A DNA stretch of 64,000 bases from Streptomyces griseus subsp. griseus (GCF_003610995.1 NZ_CP032543.1:5580001-5644000), one strand, 5' to 3'. Counted from the first letter of the stretch, positions 44,309 through 54,622 are shown. Notes: a model not told the origin generated them from the sequence alone. Numbers and translations are program-made.

Positions 44309-45615
44309 GTCTGACCTCGGTCCTGCTGACGGTCCTGGGGATCGCCGTCTTCGTCGTGGGCCTGCTGTTCTCCATCGCCTGGCACGAGCTGGGCCACCTC
44401 TCCACGGCCAAGATGTTCGGCATCCGGGTCCCGCAGTACATGGTCGGATTCGGCCCGACGATCTGGTCGAAGCAGAAGGGCGACACCGAGTACGGCATCA
44501 AGGCCATCCCGGCCGGCGGCTACATCCGCATGATCGGGATGTTCCCGCCCGGCGCCGACGGCCGCCTCGAAGCCCGCTCCACCTCGCCCTGGCGCGGCAT
44601 GATCGAGGACGCCCGCTCCGCCGCGTACGAGGAGCTGGAGCCCGGCGACGAGAAGCGGCTCTTCTACACGCGCAAGCCGTGGAAGCGCGTCATCGTGATG
44701 TTCGCCGGCCCGTTCATGAACCTGATCCTCGCCGTCGCGATCTTCATGGGCGTCGCGATGACCTTCGGCTTCCAGACGCAGACCACCGAGGTCGCCGGCG
44801 TACAGCAGTGCGTGATCTCGCAGAGCGAGAAGCGCGACACCTGCAAGAGCGACGACCCGGTCTCCCCGGCCAAGGCCGCGGGGCTGAAGGAGGGCGACAG
44901 GATCGTCGCCTTCGACGGGCAGAAGGTCGACGACTGGGCGACGCTCTCGGACCGCATCCGCAACACCATCGGCCCCGCCACCATCACCGTGGAGCGCGGC
45001 GGCCAGGAGGTCACGCTCAACGCCGTCCTGCGCGAGAACGCCGTGGCGAAGAAGGACGGCAGGGGCGACGTCATCCCGGACCAGTACATCAAGGCGGGCT
45101 ACCTCGGCTTCGCCGCCCAGACCGAGATCGTGCCGCTCTCCTTCGGCGACTCCGTCGTGCGCATGGGCGACATGATCGAGAACGGCGTCGACGCGATCAT
45201 CGCGCTGCCCTCCAAGATCCCCGACCTGTGGAACGCGGCGTTCAGCGACGGCCGGCGCGCGGACGACTCACCGGTCGGTGTCGTGGGCGCCGCCCGGATC
45301 GGCGGCGAGGTGATGAACCTCGACATCCCGGCGCAGAACCAGGTCGCGATGATGCTGTTCCTGCTGGCGGGGTTCAACCTGTCGCTGTTCCTGTTCAACA
45401 TGCTGCCGTTGCTCCCACTGGACGGGGGGCACATCGCGGGCGCCCTCTGGGAGTCGCTGCGGCGCAATGTGGCCAAGGTCTTCCGGCGCCCCGACCCGGG
45501 CCCGTTCGACGTGGCCAAGCTGATGCCGGTCGCCTATGTGGTCGCCGGGCTCTTCATCTGCTTCACGCTGCTCGTCCTGGTGGCCGACATCGTGAATCCG
45601 GTCAAGATCACCTGA
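44305..45615 (+). CDS. rseP: RIP metalloprotease (site-2 protease, RseP/Rip1 family)
   Basis: A 436-aa intramembrane zinc protease. The active-site HELGH is at 27-31 in the first helix ([16 protein letters not shown]), a PDZ domain lies at about 190-270 ([20 protein letters not shown]), and the third zinc ligand is in [13 protein letters not shown]. Such proteases cut anti-sigma factors or other membrane proteins. ATG 44305 overlaps the dxr stop by 4 bp. The dxr-rseP-ispG order is conserved in actinobacteria. Its substrate here is not evident. Confidence 0.95.
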   Translation: MSLTSVLLTVLGIAVFVVGLLFSIAWHELGHLSTAKMFGIRVPQYMVGFGPTIWSKQKGDTEYGIKAIPAGGYIRMIGMFPPGADGRLEARSTSPWRGMIEDARSAAYEELEPGDEKRLFYTRKPWKRVIVMFAGPFMNLILAVAIFMGVAMTFGFQTQTTEVAGVQQCVISQSEKRDTCKSDDPVSPAKAAGLKEGDRIVAFDGQKVDDWATLSDRIRNTIGPATITVERGGQEVTLNAVLRENAVAKKDGRGDVIPDQYIKAGYLGFAAQTEIVPLSFGDSVVRMGDMIENGVDAIIALPSKIPDLWNAAFSDGRRADDSPVGVVGAARIGGEVMNLDIPAQNQVAMMLFLLAGFNLSLFLFNMLPLLPLDGGHIAGALWESLRRNVAKVFRRPDPGPFDVAKLMPVAYVVAGLFICFTLLVLVADIVNPVKIT

Positions 45616-45802
45616 TGGTCCGATAAGCGAACGTCCCATCCGCCCCGGAAGTGGCCGCCGGGCACACGCGTCGTGTCCGGTCGGTCACCATCTGGTTGAC
45701 TTGTCCGTCGGGTGCGTGCGCCCCGGCTCCGGTGCCGTAACCTCGAAGCCTGGAGCCCGCCGACATCGGGACCTTGATCCACACCTTGGGGATGCACAGC
45801 GC

Positions 45803-46957
45803 ATGACTGCGATTTCTCTCGGAATGCCGGCCGTTCCGACCAAGCTCGCCGACCGACGGGTCAGCCGACAGATCCAGGTCGGCTCGGTCGCGGTCGGCGG
45901 TGACGCGCCCGTCTCCGTGCAGTCGATGACGACGACCCGTACGTCGGACATCGGTGCCACCCTCCAGCAGATCGCCGAGCTGACGGCCTCCGGCTGCCAG
46001 ATCGTCCGGGTGGCCTGCCCGACCCAGGACGACGCCGACGCCCTCGCCACGATCGCCCGCAAGTCGCAGATCCCGGTGATCGCCGACATCCACTTCCAGC
46101 CGAAGTACGTCTTCGCCGCGATCGACGCGGGCTGCGCGGCGGTCCGGGTGAACCCGGGCAACATCAAGCAGTTCGACGACAAGGTCAAGGAGATCGCCAA
46201 GGCGGCCTCCGAGACCCGCACCCCGATCCGGATCGGCGTCAACGCCGGCTCCCTGGACGCGCGGCTCCTGAAGAAGTACGGCAAGGCCACCCCCGAGGCC
46301 CTCGTCGAGTCGGCCCTATGGGAGGCGTCCCTCTTCGAGGAGCACGGCTTCGGCGACATCAAGATCTCGGTCAAGCACAACGACCCGGTCGTCATGGTCA
46401 ACGCCTACCGCCAGCTCGCCGCCCAGAGCGACTACCCGCTCCACCTCGGCGTCACCGAGGCCGGACCGGCGTTCCAGGGCACCATCAAGTCGGCCGTCGC
46501 CTTCGGCGCCCTGCTCTCGGAGGGCATCGGCGACACCATCCGCGTCTCCCTCTCGGCCCCGCCGGCCGAGGAGGTCAAGGTGGGCCTGCAGATCCTGGAG
46601 GCGCTCAACCTCAAGCAGCGCCGCCTGGAGATCGTCTCCTGCCCCTCCTGCGGCCGCGCCCAGGTCGACGTCTACAAGCTCGCCGACCAGGTCAGCGCCG
46701 GTCTGGAGGGCATGGAGGTCCCGCTGCGCGTCGCGGTCATGGGCTGCGTCGTCAACGGTCCGGGCGAGGCCCGCGAGGCCGACCTCGGGGTCGCCTCCGG
46801 CAATGGCAAGGGCCAGATCTTCGTCAAGGGCGAGGTCATCAAGACCGTGCCCGAGTCGAAGATCGTCGAGACGCTCATCGAGGAAGCCCTCAAGATCGCC
46901 GAGCAGATGGAGAAGGACGGCATCGCCTCCGGCGAACCCCAGGTCTCCATCAGCTGA
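45803..46957 (+). CDS. ispG: 4-hydroxy-3-methylbut-2-en-1-yl diphosphate synthase
   Basis: A 384-aa 4Fe-4S enzyme of the MEP pathway (gcpE). TIM-barrel motifs: [38 protein letters not shown]. Cluster ligands: [12 protein letters not shown] and [14 protein letters not shown] 45803 follows GGGGAT; an earlier in-frame start at 45701 lacks a ribosome-binding site. There is a 187-bp gap after rseP, so it may have its own promoter. A perfect 18-bp stem terminates it. Confidence 0.96.
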   Translation: MTAISLGMPAVPTKLADRRVSRQIQVGSVAVGGDAPVSVQSMTTTRTSDIGATLQQIAELTASGCQIVRVACPTQDDADALATIARKSQIPVIADIHFQPKYVFAAIDAGCAAVRVNPGNIKQFDDKVKEIAKAASETRTPIRIGVNAGSLDARLLKKYGKATPEALVESALWEASLFEEHGFGDIKISVKHNDPVVMVNAYRQLAAQSDYPLHLGVTEAGPAFQGTIKSAVAFGALLSEGIGDTIRVSLSAPPAEEVKVGLQILEALNLKQRRLEIVSCPSCGRAQVDVYKLADQVSAGLEGMEVPLRVAVMGCVVNGPGEAREADLGVASGNGKGQIFVKGEVIKTVPESKIVETLIEEALKIAEQMEKDGIASGEPQVSIS

Positions 46958-46975
46958 CCAGCGCCTTCCGCTCCC

Positions 46976-47016
46976 GTCACCGCCCCGCCGGGCCCCGCGC
47001 CCGGCGGGGCGGTGAC
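46976..47016 (+). terminator. Perfect 18-bp hairpin after ispG
   Basis: Arms 46976-46993 and 46999-47016 are exactly complementary with a 5-nt loop. They begin 18 bp past the ispG stop. No U tract. Confidence 0.85.
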
Positions 47017-47120
47017 GTATCCACGGCCGGTCCGGGAGCCCGCTTCCGGACCCGGGCAGCGCTGGTCGGCCTTGTTGGGTACAGTGCGGAAATCAGCAGA
47101 CCGCATGGTGAGGCCCCCTC

Positions 47121-47966
47121 GTGTTGACGCAGACCACCACCCGGGTCCTCGAACCCAGCGACCTCGGCGCAGCGCTCGCCATCCTGGAGAGCGAGCCCGT
47201 GGCGAATGCTTTCGTCACGTCCCGCGTGCAGGTCGCGGGACTCGACCCCTGGCGCCTCGGCGGCGAGATGTGGGGCTGGTACGCCGACGGCAGGCTCCGC
47301 TCCCTCTGTTACGCCGGCGCCAACCTGGTCCCCATCTGCGCCGGGCCCGAGGCCGTACGCGCCTTCGCCGACCGGGCCCGCCGGGCCGGCCGCCGCTGCT
47401 CCTCCATCGTCGGCCCCGCCGAACCCACCGCGCTGCTCTGGCGGCTCCTGGAGCCGGGCTGGGGCCCCGCCCGCGAGGTCCGCGCCAACCAGCCCCTCAT
47501 GGTCACCGAGAGCCCGTCGGCCGATGTCACCCCCGACCCGCTGGTCCGCCGCATCCGCAAGGACGAGACCGAGGTCCTGATGCCGGCCTGCGTGGCGATG
47601 TTCACCGAGGAGGTCGGCATCTCCCCGCTCGCCGGGGACGGCGGACTCCTCTACCAGGCCCGGGTCGCCGAACTCATCGGCGCGGGCCGCTCCTTCGCCC
47701 GGATCGACGACGGCAAGGTCGTCTTCAAGGCCGAGATCGGCGCCGCCACCACCCAGGCCTGCCAGATCCAGGGCGTCTGGGTCGCCCCCGAGCACCGCGG
47801 CAAGGGCCTCTCCGAGACCGGCATGGCCGCCGTCCTGCGCTACGCCCTGGCCGATGTCGCCCCCGTCGTCAGCCTCTACGTGAACGACTACAACACCCCC
47901 GCCCGCAAGGCCTACCGCCGCGTCGGCTTCCGTGAGACGGGCACCTTCATGAGCGTCCTGTTCTGA
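47121..47966 (+). CDS. GNAT N-acetyltransferase with DUF4081 domain
   Basis: A 281-aa protein. Residues 1-125 are a DUF4081-like region (RVLEPSDLGAALAILESEPV, AFVTSRVQVAGL). Residues 135-281 are a GNAT fold with the acetyl-CoA loop VWVAPEHRGKGLSETGMAAV (R-G-K-G-x-x) and VSLYVNDYNTPARKAYRRVG. The acceptor is unknown. GTG 47121 follows GAGG. This gene between ispG and proS is a common actinobacterial arrangement. It lies 48 bp before a second GNAT-type gene's upstream hairpin. Confidence 0.88.
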   Translation: MLTQTTTRVLEPSDLGAALAILESEPVANAFVTSRVQVAGLDPWRLGGEMWGWYADGRLRSLCYAGANLVPICAGPEAVRAFADRARRAGRRCSSIVGPAEPTALLWRLLEPGWGPAREVRANQPLMVTESPSADVTPDPLVRRIRKDETEVLMPACVAMFTEEVGISPLAGDGGLLYQARVAELIGAGRSFARIDDGKVVFKAEIGAATTQACQIQGVWVAPEHRGKGLSETGMAAVLRYALADVAPVVSLYVNDYNTPARKAYRRVGFRETGTFMSVLF

Positions 47967-47969
47967 GCG

Positions 47970-48015
47970 CCCGTACGGAAAGCTTCTGGACGGCCCGTGC
48001 GAGGGTCCGTACGGG
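47970..48015 (+). terminator. Weak inverted repeat after the first GNAT gene
   Basis: CCCGTACGGA (47970-47979) pairs with TCCGTACGGG (48006-48015) across a 26-nt loop, starting 4 bp after the stop. The large loop makes termination doubtful. Confidence 0.35.
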
Positions 48016-48074
48016 GGTCTCTTCCCGGCCGCCGCCCGTACCGGCCCACCCGCCCCGGCCAGTAGGGTTCGCGC

Positions 48075-48647
48075 ATGGCACCAGTCACCGCGAACGGCCC
48101 CGCGGACCCCGGCATCGAGGTCGGCCCGATCGACCTGGCCGCACGCGTCGACGAAGCCCTCCACGTCCAGGCCGCCGCCTTCGGGCTCAGCCAGGACGAG
48201 ATCGACGTGCGCCGCCACATCGTCCTGCGCCACCTGGACCACCCGGAGGCCCGGGCGCTCGGCGCCCTCACCCCCGAAGGGCGGCTCGTCGGCTTCGTCT
48301 ACGGGCTCCCCAACGACCGCGCCCACTGGTGGTCCACCGTCGTGGAGCCCTACCTGAGGGCCACCGGCTCCGACGGCTGGCTGGACGACTCCTTCGTCAT
48401 CACCGAGCTCCACGTCCTCCCCGGCCACCAGCAGCAGGGCATCGGCCGCACCCTGATCACCACCATCACCGACGGCGTTCCGCACCCCCGGTCGATCCTC
48501 TCCGCCATCGACAAGGACAGCCCCGCCCGCGCCCTCTACCGCGCCCTCGGCTACCGCGACCTGGCCCGCCAGGTGGTCTTCCCCAGCGCCCCGCTCCCGT
48601 ACGCCGTGATGGGCGCGCCCCTGCCGCTGCTGCGGCGCCAGGGCTGA
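48075..48647 (+). CDS. GNAT family N-acetyltransferase
   Basis: A 190-aa single-domain acetyltransferase: RVDEALHVQAAAFGLSQDEI, VITELHVLPGHQQQGIGRTL (acetyl-CoA loop Q-Q-Q-G-I-G) and SPARALYRALGYRDLARQVV. The family acetylates amino groups of small molecules or proteins; the acceptor is unknown. ATG 48075 begins MAPVTANGPADPG with no strong Shine-Dalgarno sequence. proS follows 69 bp later. Confidence 0.87.
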   Translation: MAPVTANGPADPGIEVGPIDLAARVDEALHVQAAAFGLSQDEIDVRRHIVLRHLDHPEARALGALTPEGRLVGFVYGLPNDRAHWWSTVVEPYLRATGSDGWLDDSFVITELHVLPGHQQQGIGRTLITTITDGVPHPRSILSAIDKDSPARALYRALGYRDLARQVVFPSAPLPYAVMGAPLPLLRRQG

Positions 48648-48716
48648 ATCGATTTCCGCCTGCCCGCACCCCCCGGCTAACCTCGGGCTCACCACCCTTG
48701 CGAGCAGGAGTTCATC

Positions 48717-50420
48717 ATGGCCCAGGTCCAGCGCATGTCCCGATTGATGATCAAGACACTGCGCGACGACCCGGCGGACGCCGAGACGCTCAGCCACAAG
48801 CTGCTGGTCCGCGCCGGGTACGTGCGCCGCAACGCGGCCGGCATCTGGTCCTGGCTGCCGCTCGGCAAGAAGGTCCTGGACAACATCTCCAACGTCGTGC
48901 GCGAGGAGATGGACGCCATCGGCGCCCAGGAGGTCCTGCTCCCCGCCCTGCTGCCCAAGGAGCCCTACGAGGCGTCCGGCCGCTGGGAGGAGTACGGCGA
49001 CCTGCTCTTCCGCCTCCAGGACCGCAAGGGCGGTGACTACCTCCTCGGCCCGACCCACGAGGAGATCTTCACCCAGACCGTCAAGGACCAGTGCACGTCC
49101 TACAAGGACCTGCCGGTGATGCTCTACCAGATCCAGACGAAGTACCGCGACGAGGCGCGCCCCCGCTCCGGTGTGCTCCGCGGCCGCGAGTTCCAGATGA
49201 AGGACTCGTACAGCTTCGACACCACCGACGAGGGCCTCGCACACTCCTACGCCCTGCACCGGGCCGCGTACATCAAGATCTTCGAGCGCCTGGGCCTGGA
49301 CCACCGCATCGTCTCCGCCGTCTCCGGCGCGATGGGCGGCTCGGCCTCCGAGGAGTTCCTGGCGCCCGCCGCCGCCGGTGAGGACACCTTCGCGGACTGC
49401 CCCAACTGCGACTACGCCGCCAACACCGAGGCCGTGACCTTCGCGCTCGCCCCGGTCGACGGCTCGGCGCACGGCGCGGTCGAGGAGCTGGACACCCCCG
49501 ACACCCCGACCATCGAGACCCTCGCCGCGCACCTGGGCGTCCCCGCCTCGGCCACCCTGAAGAACCTGCTGGTCAAGGTGGACGGCGAGATCGTGGCCGT
49601 CGGCGTCCCCGGCCACCGCGAGGTCGACCTCGGCAAGCTGGGCGAGCACCTGGCGCCCGCCGTCGTGGAGCTGGTCACCGCCGAGGACTTCGTCGGCCGT
49701 GACGATCTCGTACGCGGCTATGTCGGGCCCCAGGGCCTGGAGAAGGTCCGCTACCTCGCCGACCCCCGAGTCGCCCCCGGCACCGCCTGGATCACCGGCG
49801 CCAACAAGGACGGCAAGCACGCGAAGAACGTCGTCGCGGGCCGTGACTTCGAGGTCGACCAGTACCTCGACGTCGTCGTGGTCGAGGAGGGCGACCCCTG
49901 CCCCAAGTGCTCCACCGGCCTCACCCTGGACCGCGCCATCGAGATCGGCCACATCTTCCAGCTCGGCCGGAAGTACGCCGACACCTTCCAGCTGGACGTG
50001 CTCGGCCAGCAGGGCAAGCCGGTCCGCGTCACGATGGGCTCGTACGGCATCGGCGTCTCCCGCGCCGTGGCTGCCCTCACCGAGCAGACCGCCGACGACA
50101 AGGGCCTGTGCTGGCCCCGCGAGATCGCCCCGGCCGACGTCCACGTCGTCGCCGCGGGCAAGGCCCTCCAGACGGAGCTGGCCCTCGACGTCTCGGAGAA
50201 GCTGAACGCGGCGGGCCTGCGGGTCCTGGTCGACGACCGCCCCGGCGTCTCACCCGGCGTGAAGTTCACCGACTCCGAGCTGATCGGCGTGCCCAAGATC
50301 CTGGTCGCCGGCCGCCGCTCGGCCGACGGCGTCCTGGAGCTGAAGGACCGCCGCACCGGCGAGCGCGAGGAGCTGACCGTCGACGAGGCGATCGCCCGCC
50401 TCACGGCCGACCTGGGCTGA
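48717..50420 (+). CDS. proS: Prolyl-tRNA synthetase (bacterial type)
   Basis: A 567-aa class II synthetase. Motif 1 region [20 protein letters not shown], motif 2 [20 protein letters not shown], and motif 3 [17 protein letters not shown]. The INS editing domain (about 230-390, [20 protein letters not shown]) marks the bacterial-type ProRS that hydrolyses Ala-tRNAPro. The anticodon-binding domain is the last 100 residues. AGGAG precedes ATG 48717. A very strong hairpin separates it from the convergent kinase-like gene. Confidence 0.97.
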   Translation: MAQVQRMSRLMIKTLRDDPADAETLSHKLLVRAGYVRRNAAGIWSWLPLGKKVLDNISNVVREEMDAIGAQEVLLPALLPKEPYEASGRWEEYGDLLFRLQDRKGGDYLLGPTHEEIFTQTVKDQCTSYKDLPVMLYQIQTKYRDEARPRSGVLRGREFQMKDSYSFDTTDEGLAHSYALHRAAYIKIFERLGLDHRIVSAVSGAMGGSASEEFLAPAAAGEDTFADCPNCDYAANTEAVTFALAPVDGSAHGAVEELDTPDTPTIETLAAHLGVPASATLKNLLVKVDGEIVAVGVPGHREVDLGKLGEHLAPAVVELVTAEDFVGRDDLVRGYVGPQGLEKVRYLADPRVAPGTAWITGANKDGKHAKNVVAGRDFEVDQYLDVVVVEEGDPCPKCSTGLTLDRAIEIGHIFQLGRKYADTFQLDVLGQQGKPVRVTMGSYGIGVSRAVAALTEQTADDKGLCWPREIAPADVHVVAAGKALQTELALDVSEKLNAAGLRVLVDDRPGVSPGVKFTDSELIGVPKILVAGRRSADGVLELKDRRTGEREELTVDEAIARLTADLG

Positions 50421-50431
50421 TCTGCTGGATC

Positions 50432-50482
50432 GCGTACGAGGAGGGCCCCCGCACACGGTGTGCGAGGGCCCTCCTCGTACGC
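50432..50482. terminator. 24-bp stem between convergent genes
   Basis: 50432-50455 pairs with 50459-50482 with a single C-A mismatch and a 3-nt loop. It starts 12 bp after the proS stop and ends 54 bp before the stop of the minus-strand gene, so it should act in both directions. Confidence 0.85.
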
Positions 50483-50535
50483 ACGGCGAACGGCGTGCGG
50501 CGACGTCCGCACAGCGACGTCCGTTCGGCGAACCG

Positions 50536-51453
50536 TTACAGCCAGCCCGCGAACTCCAGGTTGACCTCGCCCATCTGCCGGCGCCCCTCGGCCAGCGCGC
50601 GGGTCCCCGACTCGACCGCCCGGAACAGTGTCCAGCCGTGCAGCCGGGCCTGCTCCACCTCCAGCGACTCCGCCAGCCTCTTCACCCGCCGCCGCGCCGT
50701 CACCGGGCCGCCCGGGGAGGCGATCAGATCCTCCGCCCGGTCCCGCACCAGCCGCGCCAGGTCATAGGCGCGCTCGCCCACCAGCGGCTCGGGGCCGACC
50801 GTCAGCCAGGGCGCGCGCTCGCCGGAGAGCACCTTGCTCTGGCGGAAGTTGCCGTGCAGGAGCAGGAGTTCGGGAGAGCTCCCGACCAGTTCCGTACGGG
50901 CCGCGAGGGCCGCGTCCACCAGCGGGGCCAGCTCCGGATCGGCCTCGGCCGCCGCCCGCATGCCCTCCGCCTGCCGCCCGGTCCGCTCGGCCACGGTCTC
51001 GAAGGGGTGGCCGGCCGGCGGCTCCACCCACAGCCGCCGGACCGTGCCTGCCGCCTCCAGGAGCGCCTTGGCCTCCGGCAGCGAACGCAGCGACACCTCG
51101 TGGTGCAGCCGCTCCAGCAGCAGCGCCCCGGACGCGTCGGCGGCGGACGCGTCCAGCAGCTTCACCGCGCCCCAGCCGTTCCAGTGCGCCAGCGCCGCCC
51201 GCTCCCGCTCCGGCTCGGCGCACGGCGGGGCGAACTTCAGCGCGGCCGGGGTCCCGTCGGCCTGCCGGACCAGAAGCACCAGGGCGCTGCGCCCGCCGGG
51301 GGCGGCCACCCGTTCCACGGTGAGATCCGCCCCGGCGGCGCCGATCGCCTGTTCGGTGAGCGTGGGGAGGCGGTCCAGCCAGTCGGCCGCCGCACCGTCC
51401 CCGTACATCTCGCCGAGCGCGCGCACCAGGCGCTGCGGCGGTTCGAAACCCAT
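50536..51453 (-). CDS. Aminoglycoside/hydroxyurea kinase-family protein, catalytically degenerate
   Basis: A 305-aa APH(6)/HUR-type kinase fold. The ATP-side Lys (ALKFA, K73) and hinge (LLLERL) remain. At the catalytic loop it reads H200-G-N-F-R-Q-S-K-V-L where active members have HGDLHHGNVL, so the catalytic Asp is Asn202 and the Mg-binding Asn is Lys207. The metal-binding Asp (WLAIDPKG) is Gly220 (WLTVGPEP). All three key residues are lost, so phosphotransfer is unlikely. The remaining fold (GERAYDLARLVRDRAEDLI) is well kept, which argues against simple decay. It is convergent with proS. Confidence 0.85.
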   Translation of the reverse strand: MGFEPPQRLVRALGEMYGDGAAADWLDRLPTLTEQAIGAAGADLTVERVAAPGGRSALVLLVRQADGTPAALKFAPPCAEPERERAALAHWNGWGAVKLLDASAADASGALLLERLHHEVSLRSLPEAKALLEAAGTVRRLWVEPPAGHPFETVAERTGRQAEGMRAAAEADPELAPLVDAALAARTELVGSSPELLLLHGNFRQSKVLSGERAPWLTVGPEPLVGERAYDLARLVRDRAEDLIASPGGPVTARRRVKRLAESLEVEQARLHGWTLFRAVESGTRALAEGRRQMGEVNLEFAGWL

Positions 51454-51482
51454 ACGTCCGTTGTTCCCTTTCCGGTCCCTCG

Positions 51483-51992
51483 TCAGGCCGTGCCGTCCGC
51501 TCCCGCGGCCTCCACCGGGCCCGTCGTCGCGGCCGGATCGGCGCCCGGGGCCCGCTCGGCGAGCCCCGGAAAGGCTACGTTGCCGCCCCGCCAGCGGGCC
51601 GCCCGCACGGCTGCCTCCCGCAGTGCGCCCGCCGCGTCGGCGCGCGCGGGCCCTTCGGTGGCCCGTACGAGATCGGAGTAGACGCCCGCCACCCGGTCCT
51701 CCAGGACCGTGGCGAGACGCAGTGCCGACGCGGTGTCGGTAACCGCGAAGGGCAGAGCGTACGCGGCCTCCGCGGCGACCGGCGTACCGCCCAGGTCACG
51801 CACGGTGCGCATGAGCGTGTCCCGGCGTGCGCGGTGCCCGTCGTACGCCGCGTTCGCCTCGGCGCGCCGCCTCTCGGCCACCCGGCCGCCGAGCACCCCG
51901 TACCCGTAGACGGCCGCGTGTTCGGCGGCGAGCGCGGCCTGGGTGGCGGTGAGCGCGGGGGAGGGGGTCTCGTCCTCGGAAGGCAGGGTCAT
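51483..51992 (-). CDS. Ferritin-like DUF4439 protein
   Basis: A 169-aa all-helical protein of the DUF4439 ferritin-like family: LTATQAALAAEHAAVYGYGV, RRDTLMRTVRDLGGTPVAAE, ATVLEDRVAGVYSDLVRATE. Glu/His pairs on helices could bind a di-metal centre, but I cannot confirm a complete ligand set. The start overlaps the upstream lipoprotein gene by 4 bp (ATGA), so the two are coupled. The C-terminus is Ala/Gly/Pro-rich and disordered. Iron or redox function is inferred from the fold name only. Confidence 0.82.
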   Translation of the reverse strand: MTLPSEDETPSPALTATQAALAAEHAAVYGYGVLGGRVAERRRAEANAAYDGHRARRDTLMRTVRDLGGTPVAAEAAYALPFAVTDTASALRLATVLEDRVAGVYSDLVRATEGPARADAAGALREAAVRAARWRGGNVAFPGLAERAPGADPAATTGPVEAAGADGTA

Positions 51993-52507
51993 GACGAGGT
52001 CTCCTTGGCCAGCTCGGTCAGCAGATAGGCGTGGACCGCCGCGGCCGCGGCCACCGAGGCCAGCAGCCGGGCCAGTTCGGGCTCCGCGGTGAGCAGCGCC
52101 TCGGCGTGTGCGTCGGCCCGGCGGCGCTCGGCGGCGGCCAGTTCCCTCACCGCCGCCTTCGCGTCGGCGGAGACGGGACCGGGCGCGGGCGGCGCCGCGG
52201 CCTTCCTGCCGCCTGCCGCCAGGGCCTTGGTGTGCTCCCGTACGGCCGCCCGCAGGGGCGCCAGGCCCTCCGCGAGGGCGGGGTGGGCCTCGGTGGCCAG
52301 GTCGTAGTGGGCGAGCGTCAGGGCGGCGGTGCGCGCCGCCGCCGTACGCAGGGCCTTCTCCACCCGGACGGCTTCGGCCTCGCTGCGTACGGGCCCGCTC
52401 CGGCCCGGGCTCTTGTCGTCCTCCCCGCAGCCGGTCAGCACCGCACCCAGTGCGAGAGCCCCCGTCGCGGTGAGCGCCCCCCTGCGGGTCGTCCCCGTGC
52501 GCCGCAC
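51989..52507 (-). CDS. Putative helical lipoprotein, partner of the DUF4439 gene
   Basis: A 172-aa exported lipoprotein: RRTGTTRRGALTATGALALG then lipobox LTGC near residue 25. GTG 52507 follows AAAGGAG by 4 nt. The mature part is helical and Ala-rich with repeated His/Glu positions (TLAHYDLATEAHPALAEGLA, RADAHAEALLTAEPELARLL), resembling the ferritin-like neighbour in style. The twin-Arg-rich N-terminus could use Tat. It is translationally coupled to the DUF4439 gene, suggesting an envelope complex. Confidence 0.78.
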   Translation of the reverse strand: MRRTGTTRRGALTATGALALGAVLTGCGEDDKSPGRSGPVRSEAEAVRVEKALRTAAARTAALTLAHYDLATEAHPALAEGLAPLRAAVREHTKALAAGGRKAAAPPAPGPVSADAKAAVRELAAAERRRADAHAEALLTAEPELARLLASVAAAAAVHAYLLTELAKETSS

Positions 52508-52683
52508 GTTTCTCCTTTGGGCCGGGACCGATCCTGACAGGATCTGTCCTGAAGTGATCACCGCAGGCGAGCGTACCCGCGGTGACAGGGCAGGCGGACG
52601 GCAACACCCCTGGCGACCGGATACCCTTTGACCTGACACACGACGATCCCCACAACAGCACACGCGGCCGAGGAGTCACCCGG

Positions 52684-53187
52684 ATGAGCACCACCCAGAG
52701 CGAGAGGCTGCGCGGGTTGCTGGAACCGCTCGTCAGCGCGCAGCAGCTGGACCTCGAGGAGATCGAGGTGTCCCGGGCCGGCCGACGAGGAGTGCTGCGG
52801 GTCATCGTGGACTCGGACGAGGGCGTGGAGCTGGACACCTGCGCGGAGCTGAGCCGCGCGATCTCCCAGAAGCTGGACGAGACCGACGCGATGGGCGAGG
52901 GCGAGTACGTCCTCGAAGTCAGCTCCCCCGGCGCGGACCGCCCGCTGACCGAGCACCGCCACTACGTGCGCGCCACCGGCCGGCTGGCCCGCTTCCACCT
53001 CACCGCCGACGGCTCCGGTGAGCTGGTCGCCCGCATCCTCGCCGTGGACGAGGACGGGCTGGACCTCGAAGTGCCCGGCGTCAAGGGCCGCAAGCCCACG
53101 TCCCGCCGCCTCGCCTTCGACGAGATCGCCAAGGCGCGCGTGGAGATCGAATTCAACCGCAAGGACAAGAAGGAAGAGGAGGCGTAG
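52684..53187 (+). CDS. rimP: Ribosome maturation factor RimP
   Basis: A 167-aa factor for 30S subunit assembly. N-terminal alpha/beta domain ([40 protein letters not shown]) and C-terminal SH3-like barrel ([20 protein letters not shown]); the family hallmark [11 protein letters not shown] is present. GAGGAG precedes ATG 52684. nusA follows 2 bp after, the classical rimP-nusA-infB order. Confidence 0.96.
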   Translation: MSTTQSERLRGLLEPLVSAQQLDLEEIEVSRAGRRGVLRVIVDSDEGVELDTCAELSRAISQKLDETDAMGEGEYVLEVSSPGADRPLTEHRHYVRATGRLARFHLTADGSGELVARILAVDEDGLDLEVPGVKGRKPTSRRLAFDEIAKARVEIEFNRKDKKEEEA

Positions 53188-53189
53188 CC

Positions 53190-54230
53190 GTGGACATCGA
53201 TGTGAAGCTTCTGAAGGGCTTGGCGCAGGACAAGGAGATTCCCTTCGACGTGCTCGTCGGGGCGATCGAGTCGGCCCTCCTCATCGCGTACCACCGCACC
53301 GACGGCAGCCACCGCCGGGCGCGCGTGAAACTCGACGAGAACGGCCACGTCACCGTGTGGGCCAAGGAGGACCCGGCCGACCTCGAAGAGGGCCAGGAGC
53401 CGAAGGAGTTCGACGACACCCCCTCCGGGTTCGGCCGGATCGCCGCGACCACCGCCAAGCAGGTCATCCTGCAGCGGCTGCGCGACGCCGAGGACGACCG
53501 CACCTTCGGGGAGTACGCGGGCCACGAGGGCGATGTCGTCACCGGCGTCGTCCAGCAGGGCAAGGACCCCAAGAACGTCCTGGTCGACATCGGCAAGATG
53601 GAGGCCATGCTGCCGGTCCAGGAGCAGGTCCCGGGCGAGGAGTACACCCACGGCCTGCGCCTTCGTACGTATGTCGTACGGGTCGCCAAGGGCGTCCGCG
53701 GCCCCTCGGTGACGCTCTCGCGCACCCACCCCAACCTGGTGAAGAAGCTCTTCGCCCTGGAGGTCCCCGAGATCGCCGACGGTTCGGTGGTCATCGAGGC
53801 CATCGCCCGCGAGGCCGGCCACCGCACCAAGATCGCGGTTCGCTCCACCCGTTCGGGCCTCAACGCCAAGGGCGCCTGCATCGGCCCGATGGGCGGCCGT
53901 GTGCGCAATGTCATGGCCGAGCTGCACGGCGAGAAGATCGACATCGTCGACTGGTCGGACGACCCGGCCGAGATGGTCGCCAACGCGCTCTCGCCCGCCC
54001 GGGTGAGCAAGGTCGAGGTCGTCGACCTCGGCGCCCGCTCCGCCCGTGTCACCGTGCCGGACTACCAGCTGTCGCTGGCGATCGGCAAGGAGGGCCAGAA
54101 CGCCCGCCTCGCCGCCCGCCTCACCGGCTGGCGCATCGACATCCGTCCCGACACGGAGACGGACGAGGAGCGCGAGAACGCCGACCGCGAGCGGGCCGAG
54201 CGGGCCCGGGAGCGCTCGGAAAGGCGTTGA
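53190..54230 (+). CDS. nusA: Transcription termination/antitermination protein NusA
   Basis: A 346-aa RNA-polymerase-binding factor. N-terminal domain ([20 protein letters not shown]), S1 domain (about 120-190, [20 protein letters not shown]), KH1 ([20 protein letters not shown] with the [18 protein letters not shown] loop) and KH2 ([20 protein letters not shown]). It lacks the acidic C-terminal repeats of E. coli NusA, as usual in actinobacteria, and ends in a charged R/E tail. GTG 53190 lies 2 bp after rimP, with GAAGAGGAGG in the rimP end. Confidence 0.96.
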   Translation: MDIDVKLLKGLAQDKEIPFDVLVGAIESALLIAYHRTDGSHRRARVKLDENGHVTVWAKEDPADLEEGQEPKEFDDTPSGFGRIAATTAKQVILQRLRDAEDDRTFGEYAGHEGDVVTGVVQQGKDPKNVLVDIGKMEAMLPVQEQVPGEEYTHGLRLRTYVVRVAKGVRGPSVTLSRTHPNLVKKLFALEVPEIADGSVVIEAIAREAGHRTKIAVRSTRSGLNAKGACIGPMGGRVRNVMAELHGEKIDIVDWSDDPAEMVANALSPARVSKVEVVDLGARSARVTVPDYQLSLAIGKEGQNARLAARLTGWRIDIRPDTETDEERENADRERAERARERSERR

Positions 54231-54343
54231 CCCGGAGCCGCTCCAGGGAATAGATCTTGGCCGTACGCCGCTGAGATCACGACAACATCCGTTCGATTTT
54301 TGCCCCAAAGGGGTGAGGTCGGTGCGGGGAGGTAGACTTAAAC

Positions 54344-54622
54344 GTGTCTGGCCGGACGCAAGCCCGCGCTTGCCCCGAGCGAACCTGTGTGGGATGCCGG
54401 GAGCGAGTGGCCAAGAGCGAGCTGCTGCGCATCGTGGTGGACGAGGGCGCCTGCGCCCCTGATCCACGCGGTACGCTGCCCGGCCGGGGTGCTTATGTGC
54501 ACCCCACCTCTGTCTGTCTCGACCTGGCGGTTCGCCGCCGGGCGTTCCCCCGGGCCTTCAAGGCCAAGGGGCCGTTCGACACCGCGGCACTCACGCGGTT
54601 CGTCGAGCGGGTGACACCGTAA
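54344..54622 (+). CDS. rnpM: YlxR/RnpM RNA-binding protein
   Basis: A 92-aa DUF448 protein. Motifs CPERTCVGCRERVAKSELLR and PGRGAYVHPTSVCLDLAVRR are typical; the Bacillus member binds RNase P and lowers its activity. Four Cys in the first part might bind metal, though family members elsewhere lack some of them. GTG 54344 has no clear Shine-Dalgarno sequence; AGGTAGA lies upstream. It keeps its usual place between nusA and infB. Confidence 0.92.
   Translation: MSGRTQARACPERTCVGCRERVAKSELLRIVVDEGACAPDPRGTLPGRGAYVHPTSVCLDLAVRRRAFPRAFKAKGPFDTAALTRFVERVTP

Noticed and set aside
46977..50144. 1055-codon minus-strand frame
   Set aside because: Antisense to the two GNAT genes and proS, without domain motifs; a third-position shadow.
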